64,000 bases of DNA from positions 291,933 to 355,932 of the forward strand of contig SNVD02009237.1 in NCBI GenBank assembly GCA_013180625.2, read 5' to 3'. This document shows, in pieces, positions 11,919-24,193 of this stretch. Source of the DNA: Boswellia sacra (lineage: Eukaryota; Streptophyta; Magnoliopsida; Sapindales; Burseraceae). Both the position numbers and the translations under genes were made by a program. Under the pieces are notes generated by a model. That model saw only the letters and a list, made by a program, of their open reading frames with translations. It was not told where the DNA came from and searched no databases. The first letter of the stretch is position 1. The number at the start of each line of letters is the position of its first letter.

Positions 11919-13381
11919 TGATACATCTAAAAATAAGATTATCTTCCAAGCATATGAGTATCGAAGTAATAAACCCGGCAAAACCAAGGTCGATCTACAA
12001 GAAAAGAAATTTAGCAATACAAATCAAGGATAAGCAAATAAATATAAGAATATGTCAATAATAAACAAAGATGATAGGCAGTATGACCGACCATTCAAAA
12101 GCAAAACAAAAATAAAAAGTGGTAAAACCAACCATGGAAATAGGTGGTAAAACCTACCACAGTAAATGAAAGAACAAGTTCATAAGCAATAAACGAGAAT
12201 ACATAAAATATACAAGTAAGAAAATGCAATGATAATGAAAGCTAAGGTTTAGGGATTCACCCTTGATATATCAAATAAGGATAAACAAACTCAATTATAA
12301 CTCAATTGGAATCCACACATCAAAGAGGTTCCAATTGGAAAGTATGTTATTTAAGCACATTTTAGTTATATAAATTATATTTGTTTCATAACCAATATTT
12401 ATACCACTTCTTCTAAATGGATTCAAGCATCCAATATGCCAATCACCATATGTCTATAACAAATCAAGGTTCCTAACTAGACTTATGTCAGTTAGGAAAA
12501 CCATATAGCGTCTAGAAAGGATCCAAGTATTTGATGTGCCAAGGATTGTCTACAATGGATCAAGACCTTTACTTTACGAGTGGTGTCAAGATTGATTAAG
12601 AAAGTATATATACAAAATTAACAACACAAGATTATGATTTTGAAGCACATATCAAAGGGTTAGAAAATCCTTACTGTCATATCAAGGGTTTCAACTTTTC
12701 ACCTTTTCACCTTAACAAGAGAGAATTCAGTGAAACACTATGCAAGAAAGAAATAAATTGTAAGAAGAAAAAGATTTATTAATAATATTAAAACAACAAA
12801 ACATAAGAGAGAAAATACAATGTTAAAAGATCTCAGCCAAGAGCCAAGATGCCTCTTTGGGTCATAACTTCATCTACTTACAATTGAGGAGCAAAATTGT
12901 TAAATTACAAAAGAGGTTATTGTTGACAATTTAGATAATCATGTGCAACAACTTTGATCACCAATTTTAACACCAAAATATTAGTAATTTTTATCACAGG
13001 TTCCCACGAAAGTTGTAGATATTTCTCTTTAATTTCTAGAACACTTTGAATCATATGATTTAGAAACATATTTCAAGAGATAAGGTCAAAATAAAGCCCA
13101 CTAAACGCTCGAATTTCATGATTCTTGTGAAATACAATTTTCTAAAACATTTAGTCAGCTTTCCACCAAATCAAGATTTGCACCATTTTTATCTATATAT
13201 CGAAAGTTATGCCCATTCTACCGAACCTCCATCAAAAACTGAAATTAAGATGAAACTAATCCAAAAGATGTAAAAACTATAAATATGCTTAAGTTGAGGA
13301 AGTTGATGACCCAATTAGTGTAATATGATGAATTAAACTCTTATTAAACTGACACATTTAAGTGTTAATCACATCCTCCAA
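11919..13381 (-). repeat. 3' LTR of the gypsy element
   Basis: This aligns over its length with 21858-23312. It begins TGATACATCTAAAAATA and ends near GTTAATCA. A purine-rich stretch on the minus strand just inside it (GGTTGGAGGATG, about 13383-13394) fits a polypurine tract. The inner boundary is uncertain by a few bases. Confidence 0.85.
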
Positions 13382-13671
13382 CCAGCTTATTACTAGTCCT
13401 TAGTAATTCAAGCGTTATTATTCAGTACTGATTGATAGAATTTTACATTTAAGGTGGTCATTATTCTACTTTCCTTGATTCTGTCCAAATAAACAAGTTC
13501 TCAACCATAATTTTTTTAATGACTCATATACCCTTTAATCGAGATATTACAAGCTTTCTTTTGTACTCAATCAACACATGACTATGGGGCTTTTTAGAAA
13601 GAAGTCATATTAGTTCTAATTTTGTTAAGGCTAACATCCTTAGGTATGGGTGATTCATCAATTTTTTTTTT

Positions 13672-13965
13672 GCAACAACGTATCCTCAACCAATATAATG
13701 AGCCTTAGGCTAATGACTCACAGACCAGTTAGCCTTAAGGCATTAGGTGTTAAGACACCCTCATGAGCTTAACGACTCGGGTTGTCGATGCTTTATTTTT
13801 CTTAGAAAAATTATGAATACTGCAATGTTTGATCCCCTTAAACTTTCTCTTTAATCTATGTAACGAGCTTTAGGTCAATAGCTCCCAAACCAAATAGTCT
13901 TAGGGTATTAGGTGCTGAGACACCCCTCAAGCTTAATTGCTCGAGTTAAAGAGGCTATGAAACCA
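13672..13965. repeat. Tandem pair of a ~120-bp motif in the gypsy 3' region
   Basis: About 13672-13795 and 13838-13945 are imperfect direct copies. Shared phrases are ATGAGCCTTAGGCTAATGACTC versus ACGAGCTTTAGGTCAATAGCTC, and GGTGTTAAGACACCCTCA versus GGTGCTGAGACACCCCTCA. They lie between the 3' LTR and the LOG-like copy and have no coding potential that I can see. The rest of 13382-14685 is A/T-rich with a poly-T/C tract around 13990-14040. Confidence 0.6.
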
Positions 13966-14685
13966 AACCTATCCACAATTGCTTATTTATTATTATTTTT
14001 CCTCTTTCTTTTTTTTTCTTTTTCGCTCTTTTTTTTTTTTTTACTTTTGCTTTCCTTTAGTTGTTATCCTAAACAAAACAAGAGAGCTCGAATATTAAAA
14101 ATTGCTAATTGCAACCCACAATCATGCATCAAGGTATGTGTATATGAAGAAAGGTTCATAAATACTTTCTTAGTGGGTATATGAGCAAACAACTTATTAA
14201 ATGATAAAGTTGTGAAAGTTTATAGATTTGAATAATTCAAAGAGAAGTGAATAACACAGTCTTGTTATAAAATTCAAAAATCAAAACTAAATAATAACAA
14301 ATTAGCTAGAATGCGTCTCAAAAGTACAAAATCAAAACAAAATAATAAGTCAGTTAGAATGGTTTTTAAGAGTTCAAAATTGCATTTTTACTCTGCTATT
14401 CTTGAATTAATAGACCTAGAATGCGTCTCAAAAGAAAATGAACTCCTTATGCAACCACTCTGAATCGATTTATCTACTTTTTTTTAAGGGGATGCAAAAA
14501 GGACATGCAAGACATAATGAAAACACACTTATATCTACTATCCTTACTTCCCTTCCCCCTCCCCTTAAATATTTAAATGTAGAGAGATAAAGTTTAGGAG
14601 ACACTACATGAAGCTTCTGTTATTTAAAAGAAACAACCTGAAAGACACTTAAGTAAATGTAAAATAAAACAAGAGGTAAGAAAAA

Positions 14686-15331
14686 TTATAAACTAAGCGT
14701 CAGATCCAGTTTACACTTAGTGTTATATCCTACTGACCAATTAATTTGAGTTATTGTTAGGTCAGGTTCATAAACAATTGCTCGTAATTTTTCGAGCAAT
14801 TCATCAACAGCAGTAGCAAAAACAAGGATCCGTCGCACCAAATGTGGGATAAAATTCTATTCTACAGCTTCATCAACAAAACGTCATAAAGGATCAAAGA
14901 AATTATTAATATTCAATTATGGGTTTCTGATGGAGATTTAGTTGGGCCCAAGAGGCAATTTGAAAAATTTCTTCGAAAGTACCAAAGCCACTTGGTAAAG
15001 CCATAAAAGCATCTGAATTGAGAAGCATATATGCTATACGTTCATGCATAGATGAGACCTTTAACTCTTGCTTAACAGGTCTCCCAGTGATGCTTTCTAT
15101 AGCTAACGCTCTAAGAATAACACCTAAAACTTGACTGCTTTCTAAGAGTACAACTGTTGACGCACAACCCGTTAACCCGAGGCTACCTCCCCCTTAAACC
15201 AAATAAATCTTTCCCTCAGTTAATAGTCTACCAAGATCGTTTGTTGCTTCTACAAACTCTCCACTCTTTCTAGGTTGAGATCCACGGAATACACATATTT
15301 TTTGGATTCGACGAGCTGAGGTTCCCTCCAT
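14686..15331 (-). pseudogene. Intronless LOG-like (cytokinin riboside-monophosphate hydrolase) copy
   Basis: LOG enzymes release active cytokinin bases from riboside 5'-monophosphates in plant cells. The minus strand from the ATG at 15331 reads MEGTSARRIQKICVF and later GGGSLGLTGCAS, then SSMHERIAYMLLNSDAF, then LPSGFGTFEEIFQIASWAQL, and ends KLDLTLSL then stop at 14686-14688. This covers a whole LOG protein, about 215 codons, with no intron, although LOG genes normally have several. The family signature PGGxGTxxE appears as PSGFGTFEE, so a Gly is replaced. A stop replaces the Tyr of the YGGG motif (about 15197). A frameshift follows the KPI near 14920, and further stops follow. It is therefore a dead cDNA-like copy. 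It sits downstream of pol inside the gypsy element. Confidence 0.85.
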
Positions 15332-16390
15332 GTTTAAACAACTCTCTAACTATATGTGTGAAAATAAAGAACAAGAGATGTCATATTTATAGAGTGCAAC
15401 AAGATGTTGCAATGATAACACCTATATGGGTAGCTCTGCTATTTCTTGAAAAAGTTTGAAAATAAGATATAGAAATTCAAAAATGGCTTAAATGAACATA
15501 AAAATTACAACATGCATGCATAATTCAACTGAAAGATCAAGACATAAATTGAAAAATGATAGCAATAAGACATAAAAATTCAAAAATAATGGCTTATATG
15601 CATATGTACAAGTAATTGTGATTGTGGCTGATATCTTTCTTTGGTTTTATGTCCAGAAACGGCGTAAACACCTTCTGTGAGTTGGGGATATGCTTCCCAA
15701 CCAATTATTTCATAAACTGCCAAAAAAGGTCATCTTGAGTCAGACTCTTGAGAGTATAGCGTGTATGCTCTTCTCAATATTGGATCCATAGTTTCAAGAT
15801 TTTACGTTTCATAATTCCACAAGGATGCATCTCAAGAGTCAATAGGACATTGTTCAAAGTCTCTTTACCCAAACCATCCTTGATGAATTGAATCTTATCC
15901 TCTCAATTGTTAGACAAAATCCCAAAGAGCCGTATTGCTAGTCGCAAGTCTATCTTACACATTTGTAACAGACTTACAATCTTTTCACTCTTCACTTTTT
16001 AGCATAAGAGATTCTTTCTAAACCCAACCATTTGGAGATTCACAAGATAATCAGACATTGGCTTCAATTAACCATCTTAAATCAATAGGAATACCTATGT
16101 GCATTGATAACCTTAGTCTTTCCACTCATGCTTTGTAAATTTTAAGTAAATCATTTTGAGGAAGAGAGAGAAAACGTGTTTTCAGATTTGAAAGAATGAT
16201 ATCCATTTGAAAAGAAAATGAGAGAGGAGAAAATAAATGCAAGATGAGCAATAGTTTTTAGGGAACTGAAAAACTGACTTCAAAAGCCACGAAGTACCGT
16301 ATCTACCATTTAACTGAGAAAAATCCATCCTTAAAAAAGATCGATTAAAGTAATAGACTCTTCATTTTAATCAAAATTTTTAAAGAATGG
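15332..16390. other. Gypsy 3' compartment without recognised coding
   Basis: This is the DNA between the LOG-like copy and the integrase remnant. I see no intact frame in either direction. In Athila elements an env-like frame can occupy this place, but no membrane segment or signal peptide is readable here. Confidence 0.4.
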
Positions 16391-17330
16391 ATTTAACTGT
16401 TGTCCATTAACTTTAAAAATATTACTATTCTTTGGATTCTCAATTTTAACAGCTCCATGAGAAAAAAAAATTTAACAATGAAAGGTCTAGTCCAATGAAA
16501 CTGAAGTTTACTAGAAAACAAATGCAATCTTGAATCATATAAAAGAAATTTTTTGGAAGGTTCAAAAAATTTTCTAACAATATTTTTGTCATGGAAAACT
16601 TTCACTTTTTCTTTGTAGATCTTAGAATTATCATAAGCCTCATTCTTTATTTTTTCAAGTTTACTCAGTTAAAGTTACATAATTTACAAGAATCATCCAA
16701 GTTTGTGTTAAACGTTTTAGTGGCCCAACAAACTTTATTCTCAAGTTGCACAAGCAAGTGACAAGGTTTCTCATAAACTACTCTATAAGGAGACACACCT
16801 AGTGATGTTTTGAAAGCAGTTCAGTAAACCCAAAGTGCATCATTAAGTCTTAAAGATCAAACTTTGAAGTTTGGATTAATCGTTTCTTCTAAAATTTGTT
16901 TTATCTTCCTATTTACTAATTTAACTTATCCACTTGTTTGTGGATGATAAGGGTTAAAAACCTTATGAGTGATTCCATATTTCTTCATTTATGTTTCAAA
17001 TGGTTTATTAAAAAAATGTGACCCCTATCACTAATAATGGCTTGAGGAATTCCAAATGGACACAAGATATTCTCTTTTAAGAATTTGATAAATATTTTGT
17101 GATCATTGTTACGACATGGAATTGCCTCGGCCCATTTTGAAACATAATCTACTATGACAAAAATGTAAACAAAATCAAATAATGGTGGAAAAGATCTCAT
17201 GAAATCAAACCCCAACAGTCAAAAATTTCAACAACAAGATTGGGATTCAAAGGTATCATATTTTATTTTGAAATAGATCTTATTTTTTTAATAATTTTCA
17301 CAAGTTTTGGGAAATACATGTCATCTTTAA
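16391..17330 (-). pseudogene. Gypsy integrase remnant
   Basis: The minus strand reads GFDFMRSFPPLFDFVYI, then VDYVSKWAEAIPC and FGIPQAIISDRG (about 17215-17000). This is the retroviral-type integrase core. The first catalytic Asp is in GFDFM and the second in SDRG. The C-terminal part continues to about 16393 in broken frames (KVFHDKNI, then FEPSKKFLLYDSRLHLF). A zinc-binding HHCC region should precede the core at about 17330-17450 but is too decayed to draw. Confidence 0.85.
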
Positions 17331-17689
17331 ATAAGATAGGCCAATAAAATCCATATTGCAAGATTTTTATAACTGTTTTCGTGATGAGAAGTGTCCCCCA
17401 TATGCTTCAAAATGATAAAAATAACACTACCTACCTCATTGTTAGGTACGAATCATCTAAGTATTTGGTCATGATAATATTTGAATCGATATGGATCATC
17501 CCAATAAAAAATCTTCACCTTAGTTAAAAACTTCTTTTTCTCTTGGGCATTCCAGTGAGGTGTTATTTCTCCTATTGCAAGAAAATTTACAATGTTAGCA
17601 AATCAAGGTATTATAGTGACGGAGAATAAAAATTCATCGAAAAAAGAGTCATTGATAGATGAGGTTTCAAATGATGTCTCTATCGTAAA

Positions 17690-18960
17690 TTTTGACAGAT
17701 CATCTGTAATGGCATTTTCGGCTTCTTTCTTATCCTATATTGTGATGTTGAATTCTTAGAGCAATAGGATTCACCATATCAATCTGGGTTTTGCATCCTA
17801 TTTAGACATTAAATATCCCACAGTAACATGGTCAATATAATCAACAGTTGAGGAACCAGTTAAATAAGATCGAAATTTGTCTAACGCAAATACTACTGCA
17901 AATAGTTTTTTTTTTCAATTGTAGTGTAATTCATTTGTGCATCATTTAAAGTTCTACTTGTATAGTATATTACATAAGACTTACCTTCTCTTTTTTGTCA
18001 TAAGAAAACACCAATAGCATAATTGCTCGCATCACACATTGATTCAAAAGGTAATGACCAATCAAAAGATTACATAATTGAAGCCGTTGTTAAAAGTCCA
18101 ATCAACTTATCAAAGCATTTTAACATTCTTGAGTCCATTCCAAACTAATGTCTTTTATTAAAAAGTTACAAAGAGGTTTAGATATAGCACTTAAATTTTG
18201 TATCAACCTCTTATAAAATCCAGCATACCCTAAGAATGAACGGACCTCTTTGACTTTTTTTGGTACAACCAAATGGGAAATCAATTCCACTTTTGTTTTA
18301 TCCACTTCAATTCCCTTATAAGACACCACATGACCTAAGATAATCCATGAGGTAACCATATAATGACATTTTTCTCAATTTAAAATAGGACATTTTTCTT
18401 CACACATTTTTAGGACTTTTCTAAGTTTTCAAAAAAATCGTCAAAAGAATTTTCAAAGACAGTTAAATCATCCATGAAAACTTCTAAACAATGCTCAATC
18501 ATGCCACTAAAAATGCTTAACATACATTTTTGAAAAGTAGTTAGAGCATTACAAAGTCTAAAAGGCATCCTTCTAAATGTAAAAGTGTCAAAAGGGCATG
18601 TGAATATGGTCTTTCTTGGTCTTCAAATGTAATAGGAATTTGTTAATTGCCTGGGTAGTCATCAAGAAAGCAGTAGTAGGAATACCCTGCTACTTTTTCT
18701 AAAATTTGGTCAAGGAATGGTAGCGAAAATAATTTTTTTCTAGTGATAGCATTTGATTTTCTATACTTAATGCACATCCTCCAACTAGATGAGATGAGAC
18801 TCGAGTTGGTAATGATTCACTCTTTTCATTTTTTACCACTATAATACCAGATTTCTTAGGTACTACTTATATGAGGCTTACCGACTTACTATCTAAAATA
18901 AGGTAGATAATTCCCATATCAAGTAGTTTAAAAACTTTAGCCTAATGACCTCTTTTATAT
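17690..18960 (-). pseudogene. Gypsy reverse transcriptase and RNase H remnant
   Basis: Minus-strand translation in shifting frames gives FTFRRMPFRLCNALTTF, then FMDDLTVFENSFDDF (about 18430-18600), the catalytic motif in its FMDD form. GHVVSYKGIEVDKTKVELI and VRSFLGYAGFYKRLI follow (18350-18180). RNase H is visible further on as SDYAIGVFL and MNYTTIEKKLFAVVFALDKF (about 18030-17870). Stops and frameshifts are frequent. This is the core polymerase of the element. Confidence 0.9.
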
Positions 18961-19049
18961 GTGGATTTAATCTTCTTTTAGATTGTTGGGATTTTTGACA
19001 TTTTCTTCTAAATGTATTGTATATGTACAAATCAAAGTGTTAATACCTT

Positions 19050-19253
19050 TTATGTCTCTAAAGTCTGCCTAATTGCATTTTTATGCCTTTTAAGTACTTC
19101 TATTAACTTATGTTGTTGCTCACTTGCAAGGGATAAAGAAATTACCATTAGATATATTTGATTTTCTCTAAGATATGCGTATTTGAGTCCTTCAGGTAAA
19201 GGCTTTAGTTCTAACTTGAGAGCTTCCTCTTTCTTGCTTTCATTCAGTCCCAA
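19050..19253 (-). pseudogene. Gypsy pol linker before reverse transcriptase
   Basis: The minus strand encodes LELKPLPEGLKYAYLRENQ followed by HKLIEVLKRHKNAI. This is the conserved stretch between protease and reverse transcriptase in plant Athila/Tat-type elements. It is a short open piece between broken frames. Confidence 0.75.
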
Positions 19254-19469
19254 TTCTTCAAATCGTTATTTCAAGCCTTTAGTTTCCATTACCTATGTAC
19301 AATCCAATTAGGAACATGTATTAGAAAGATCAAGCTCTAGTTGCATCCTTGATTCTAATGAATTCACTTAATAGCTTTCCAAAAGGTTAGAAAAAACTCC
19401 CTTTTTGGATATAGTCTTTCACAAATAGTTTTGATCATCTTAGCTTCCTCATTTTCATCTTCTTTTTTA

Positions 19470-20060
19470 TGCAGTTGCTTACACATATTAAAACATTAAG
19501 CTCCAGTGTCTTATTCCCAAATGACAATGTTATGACTCCATTCCTACAATTAATCAAAGCATTAAAAGTTGCTAAAAATGGATGTCCTAAAATGACAGAA
19601 ATTGAATTACATACTTCTACTGGTTATGTATTCAAGACGATAAATTCACAAGATATATGAATTTATCAACTTGAACTAACACATCCTTAACTATTCCTCT
19701 TGGTACTTTAATTGATCTATCAGCAAGCAAATGAGTCACAGAAGTTGGTTTTAACTCACCCAGATTAAGTTTTTGAAAAACTAAATACGGAAGCCAATTG
19801 ACACTAGCACCAAGATTAAGTAAAGCTTGTTCAACTTTATGATCTCCAATAATGTATAAAATTGTAGGACAACTATAATCCTTTTATTTCACAGCATTAT
19901 TATTCTGAAGAATGGCACACAGCATTATTATTCTGAAGAATGGCACTTACTTGTTTGGCTATAAAAGCCTTCTTTTTCACATTCAATTTTCTTGTCACAA
20001 TACACAAATCTTTCATAAAATTTGGCATAAGAAGGTACATGTTTAATCATATCTAGCAAA
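19470..20060 (-). pseudogene. Gypsy aspartic protease remnant
   Basis: Minus-strand translation gives ALLNLGASVNWLPY near 19790-19830, followed by an LNLGELKPTSV-like segment and ILGHPFLATFNALI near 19550-19590. Plant gypsy proteases have DLGASVNLLPY here; Asn replaces the catalytic Asp. A 27-bp tandem duplication (about 19893-19947, ACAGCATTATTATTCTGAAG repeated) lies just upstream and breaks the frame. Confidence 0.75.
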
Positions 20061-20099
20061 GGAATATTAACCTTTACCTATTTGAAAAATTCAAAAATT

Positions 20100-21564
20100 T
20101 CAAAGTTGTAGTTTAGCTTCTTATGTGTGGTTAATGCTTGAGGAAATGGAGGCATTGGTGGAGTTTTGGTTTCTTCTTTGCTAGGTGTTGGTTTGGTAAC
20201 CTTATCTTTAGTCTACAGATCGATTCATCTTCTTTTTCATAAGGTTTAGGGATGTGTTTTTCGACAACCTTACAATTGTGAAGGGTCATAACCGATTTGG
20301 CTTGGTCCACATAATGGCTATTTGAACTGCTTGCACTTGAATGAGATTGATCTTTGGGGTTTTGCAATGTTTGAGAAAGAAATTTTCCTTTTTTGTTGGA
20401 TATCAAATATAAATGCAAATTTTGTAAGAGTTTCTGTCAAATTTCCTAATGTTTAAGTAGTTTGTCTATTAAAGGTCTCTTGCTTTGAAATAAATGAATG
20501 TAATATTTCTTCAAGATCTTTCATAGGAGGAGGAACATAAGGTGCATGATCATGAAAATTTTAAAAATTTTGATGTGTTTGAAAAGGGACTTGTGAAATT
20601 GTGCATGATTGTCATTCTTCTAACTAAAATTTTAGTGATTTCTTCAACAAAAATTGTAGGTTTGTGAGTATAGGTTATGATTTGGCCTTTTGAAATTGTT
20701 TAAGACAATAGCTTGTTCATGGAGACATTCCCTAAAAGCAAGTAAAGTTAGGCAATTATCGGTAAGATGGTCATTAGTATTACAATGTAACAGATAATTT
20801 CTTGAACGGAGTTCAATTGACTACTCTTTTTCATTTCTAAAGCCTAAAGTCTAGCTAGGGATGCATATTTGGCTTGAAAGTCGTGGTCTTCCCTAAGGTT
20901 ATAAATGCATCTACTGGATATTGAGGGTGTGGTTTTGCTTGATGCCTTATAGGTGCAAGTAGTGTCCCAATTTTAGGTTTTTTTTGCTAGTAAGTCTGGA
21001 TAGTCAATTGCTTCATTTGGTTCTTTATCTCCAAATTGCCTGTTACATATTAGTTCTACTAATTGCCTATCTTAAGGTGTTAACTCTTCATAAAAATTTG
21101 AAACCAATCTCCAAGTTTCAAAACCGTGTAGGGACAAGTATTAAGTAATTCTTTATACCTATCACAACATCAGTAGAGGGTCTTTCCTTATTTTTGAGTA
21201 AAAAGTGGTGATTTTCCTTTTAAGAGAATTTGTTCTATGGGAACGAAATTTTTTTTTTCAAAAATTATTATTGCATCTCATCCCATAAACTAATAGAACT
21301 TGACCTTATATTTTGTAACCATGTTTTAGCTTTATCTTTTAAAGAAAAATGAAAAAGCTTTAATATAATAGTGTTTATGCTATAATTTGGGTCATTGTAG
21401 GAGTTACACACCTCTTCAAAGTTTTTTAAATGTGAATATGGGTCCTCCGTATCAAGGCCATGAAAGGTGGGTAAAAGTTGAATGAAACGTGGTCTGAAAT
21501 TGAAATGGATTGCATCAAGAGGAAAAACTAAACAAGATGGTGTACTAGTTCTTACCGGATTCAT
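20100..21564 (-). pseudogene. Gypsy gag remnant
   Basis: The minus strand from about 21564 reads NPVRTSTPSCLVFP, then FIQLLPTFHGLDTEDPY, SHLKNFEEVCNSY and KDKAKTWLQNI. This is the retrotransposon gag capsid domain of Athila-like elements. A C-terminal gag piece, rich in K and P, is readable at 20418-20131. The middle is broken by frameshifts, including a poly-T run near 21250. Confidence 0.85.
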
Positions 21565-21857
21565 GTAGTCCTTAAGGTTTGTTGGTTGGTTTTCGTCATT
21601 TTGTTAGGAATGATTATCCCCTTTACCTATGAGTCTCTCAACTTGATTGTTGGCCTTATTTTCTAGGGAGGATGATATTTTTCTAACCAGTCTACCACTA
21701 AATGTGCGTGACCAAATTTTTATGCAATTAAAAGAAAAAAAAAGAGAAGAAAAGATAAAGACACAACAAGAAAAATTAAGATCTAAATGAGAAAATTAAG
21801 AGAATACTTACAATTTTGTACTCCAAATTTTACCTTCCTCAATAATGGCATAAAAAA

Positions 21858-23312
21858 TGGACACATCCAAAAATAGGATTATCTCCCAAGTATAGGAGTG
21901 TCGAAGTAATAAACTCGGCAAGACTAGGGTCAATCCACAAGAAAGAAAATTTAGCGGCACAAATCAAGGATAAGCAAATAAATATAAGATGATGTCAGCA
22001 ATAAATAAAGATGTAGACAGTATGATTGACCATTCAAATGTAAAACAAAAATAAGAAGTGGTAAAGCTAATGATGTAAATAGGTGTTGAAACCTACCATG
22101 GCAAATGAAAAAAACAAGTTCATGACAATGAAAATTAAGGTTAAAGGATCTGCTATTGATATATCAAATATGGATAAATAACACAATTAAAACTCATTGG
22201 AATCTAAACATTAAAGAGGTTCCAATTAGACGGTATGTCATTTAAGCCTATTTTAGTTATATGAATTATATTTGTTTCATTACACTACTTCTTGTAAATG
22301 AGTTCAAGCATCCAATGTGCCAATCACCATATGTTTACAATAAATCAATGTTCCTAACTAGATATGTGTCGGTAAGAGAGAACCATACAACAACATCTAG
22401 AAATGATCCAAGCATTTGATGTGCCAAAGATTGTCTACAATTGATCAAGACCTCTACTTTAGGGATAATGTTAAGATTGATTAAGAAAACAAATATAAAA
22501 AATATGAAATTAACAACACAAGATTATGATTTTTAAGCATATATCAAAAGGTTAAAAAATCCTTATTCTCACATAAAGGGTTTCACCCTTTCACCTTAGC
22601 TAGAGAGAATTTAGTGAAACATTATGCAAGAAAGAAATAACTTGCAAGAAGAAAAAGATTTATTAATAATATTAAAAGAACAAAACACAAGAGAGAAAAT
22701 ACGATGTTAAGAGATCTCAGCCAAAAGCCAAGATACCTCTTTGGGTCACCACTTCATCTATTTATAGACATAATTGGGGGGGCAAAATTGTCAAATTACA
22801 AAGCTGGCAATTGTTGACAATTTGAATAATCATGAGCACCGTCTTTGGCCACCAATTTTGATGCTAAGATATTAATAATATATTTTTATCACATGTCTTC
22901 ATGAAAGTTGTAGATCAACTTTCTAAAACACTTTGATTCATACAATCTGGATACACATTTCAAGAGATATGGTCAAAATACGGAAGCATGGTCAGGTTGG
23001 GCTGAAACTACAGACGAGTTCCCTTCAAGCCCAATTTTGGTCTATTAAATACCTAAATTTCATGATTCATATGAAATACAATTTTGTAGAACATTTAATT
23101 AGCTTTCCACCAAATCAAGATTTGTACCATTATGATCTATAAAAAGAAAGTTATGCCCATTCTACCGAACCTGCATTAAAAACTGAAATTAAGATTAAAC
23201 TAATTCAAAAGGTGCAAAAACGACTAATATGCTTAAGTTGAGAAATTTAATGATACAATTAGTATAATATGATGAATTATGCTCTTATTAAACATACGCA
23301 TTTAAGTATTCA
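21858..23312 (-). repeat. 5' LTR of the gypsy element
   Basis: This is the partner of 11919-13381. It begins TGGACACATCCAAAAATA and ends near AAGTATTCA. On the minus strand gag lies downstream of it. I could not recognise a clear primer-binding site next to it. Divergence from the other LTR includes several indels, so the insertion is not recent. Confidence 0.85.
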
Positions 23313-23396
23313 TCTTTCTAATTCTAATTAAATTCATTGTTGGTTAGTGACTTGCTTTGGCCTTATTTTCTTATAAGTTGAAAATTGACCTTCAAA

Positions 23397-24193
23397 ATGT
23401 CTAGTACTCCAACTCCAACATGACATACCAACTTCACAATCACTTAATGACATCCAAATTGATGATAGTGAACTTAAAGATGAGAATGAAAATTTTGTTA
23501 AGGTTAAAGTTGAAGATGAAGCAAATACTACTATACATGGACATGGATGTGGCTCATGTGGGTGTGGACGTGGACATAGTCATGGTCAGGATCACACTTC
23601 CATGGCAAAAGCAAGAAAACCACCATTAAAGTCTTAGGTTTCGGATCACTTCAAAAACAAGATAAAAGATGGAAGGCAAAAAGTTGTGTGCAAATATTAT
23701 GATGGGGCATTAGTTGGACATCACACAGATAGGACAAAGCATTTGACAAACCACTTCTAAACTTGTAAGCATCAAATGCAACAAATTAGTGGCCAATAAT
23801 TGTTAAGTACTATAGGAAGCATGATTCTACTAAAACCTATAAAGTGGTCAACATAGCAACTTCTAATAAAGAGAAATGTAAAAAGAAAGTTTCAAAGCTA
23901 GCAGGGATGCATGGACTTTCTCTTTGCTCTGTTAAATATGAAGGATTTTAGGAGTTAAATGTATTATGCTCAACCTTTATTTCCCATAATAAATAGAAAT
24001 ACTTTAAAGAATGTTATTTTTAACATTTATGGGGTTGAAAAGGAGAAGACAAGGAAGATGATTGAATCTTTTGGAGGTAGAATTGTTATTACTAGTAACA
24101 TGTGGACAACTAGTAACCAACAGAAAGGTTATATGGTAGTAATAGCACATTTACTGATGCTAATTGGGTGTTAAGAAGCTGTATCTTGAGGTG
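23397..24193 (+). pseudogene. hAT transposase, N-terminal half
   Basis: The conceptual translation starts MSSTPTPT at 23397. An H/G/C-rich segment (GHGCGSCGCGRGHSHG, about 23540) follows. A BED-type zinc-finger remnant comes next (VSDHFKNKIKDG, then a CKYYDG piece and HTDRTKHLTNHF near 23640-23757). The transposase core begins with FPIINRNTLKNVIF, then RIVITSNMWTTSNQQKGYM near 24080-24140. That is the usual start of the hAT RNase-H-like domain in plant RICESLEEPER-type proteins. Stops and frameshifts interrupt it, and it ends abruptly at a T-rich stretch. It belongs with the terminus at 10854. Confidence 0.8.

Larger units (their letters stand above)
11919..23312 (-). mobile_element. Degenerate Ty3/gypsy (Athila-like) retrotransposon
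   Basis: The element is about 11.4 kb, with long LTRs of 1.46 kb at each end. On the minus strand the order is gag, protease, reverse transcriptase, RNase H, integrase, which is the gypsy order. A 3-kb region lies between integrase and the 3' LTR. Long LTRs plus a large 3' compartment and gag of the FHGLDTEDPY type point to the Athila group. The flanking 5-mers are CCTTT (11914-11918) and TCTTT (23313-23317), an imperfect target duplication. The element sits inside a hAT element. Stops and frameshifts are dense throughout pol. Confidence 0.9.

Noticed and set aside
13912..14184. 90-codon frame with a very hydrophobic F/L/S run
   Set aside because: The hydrophobic part is a translation of a poly-T/C tract inside the gypsy 3' region, so it is not a membrane protein.
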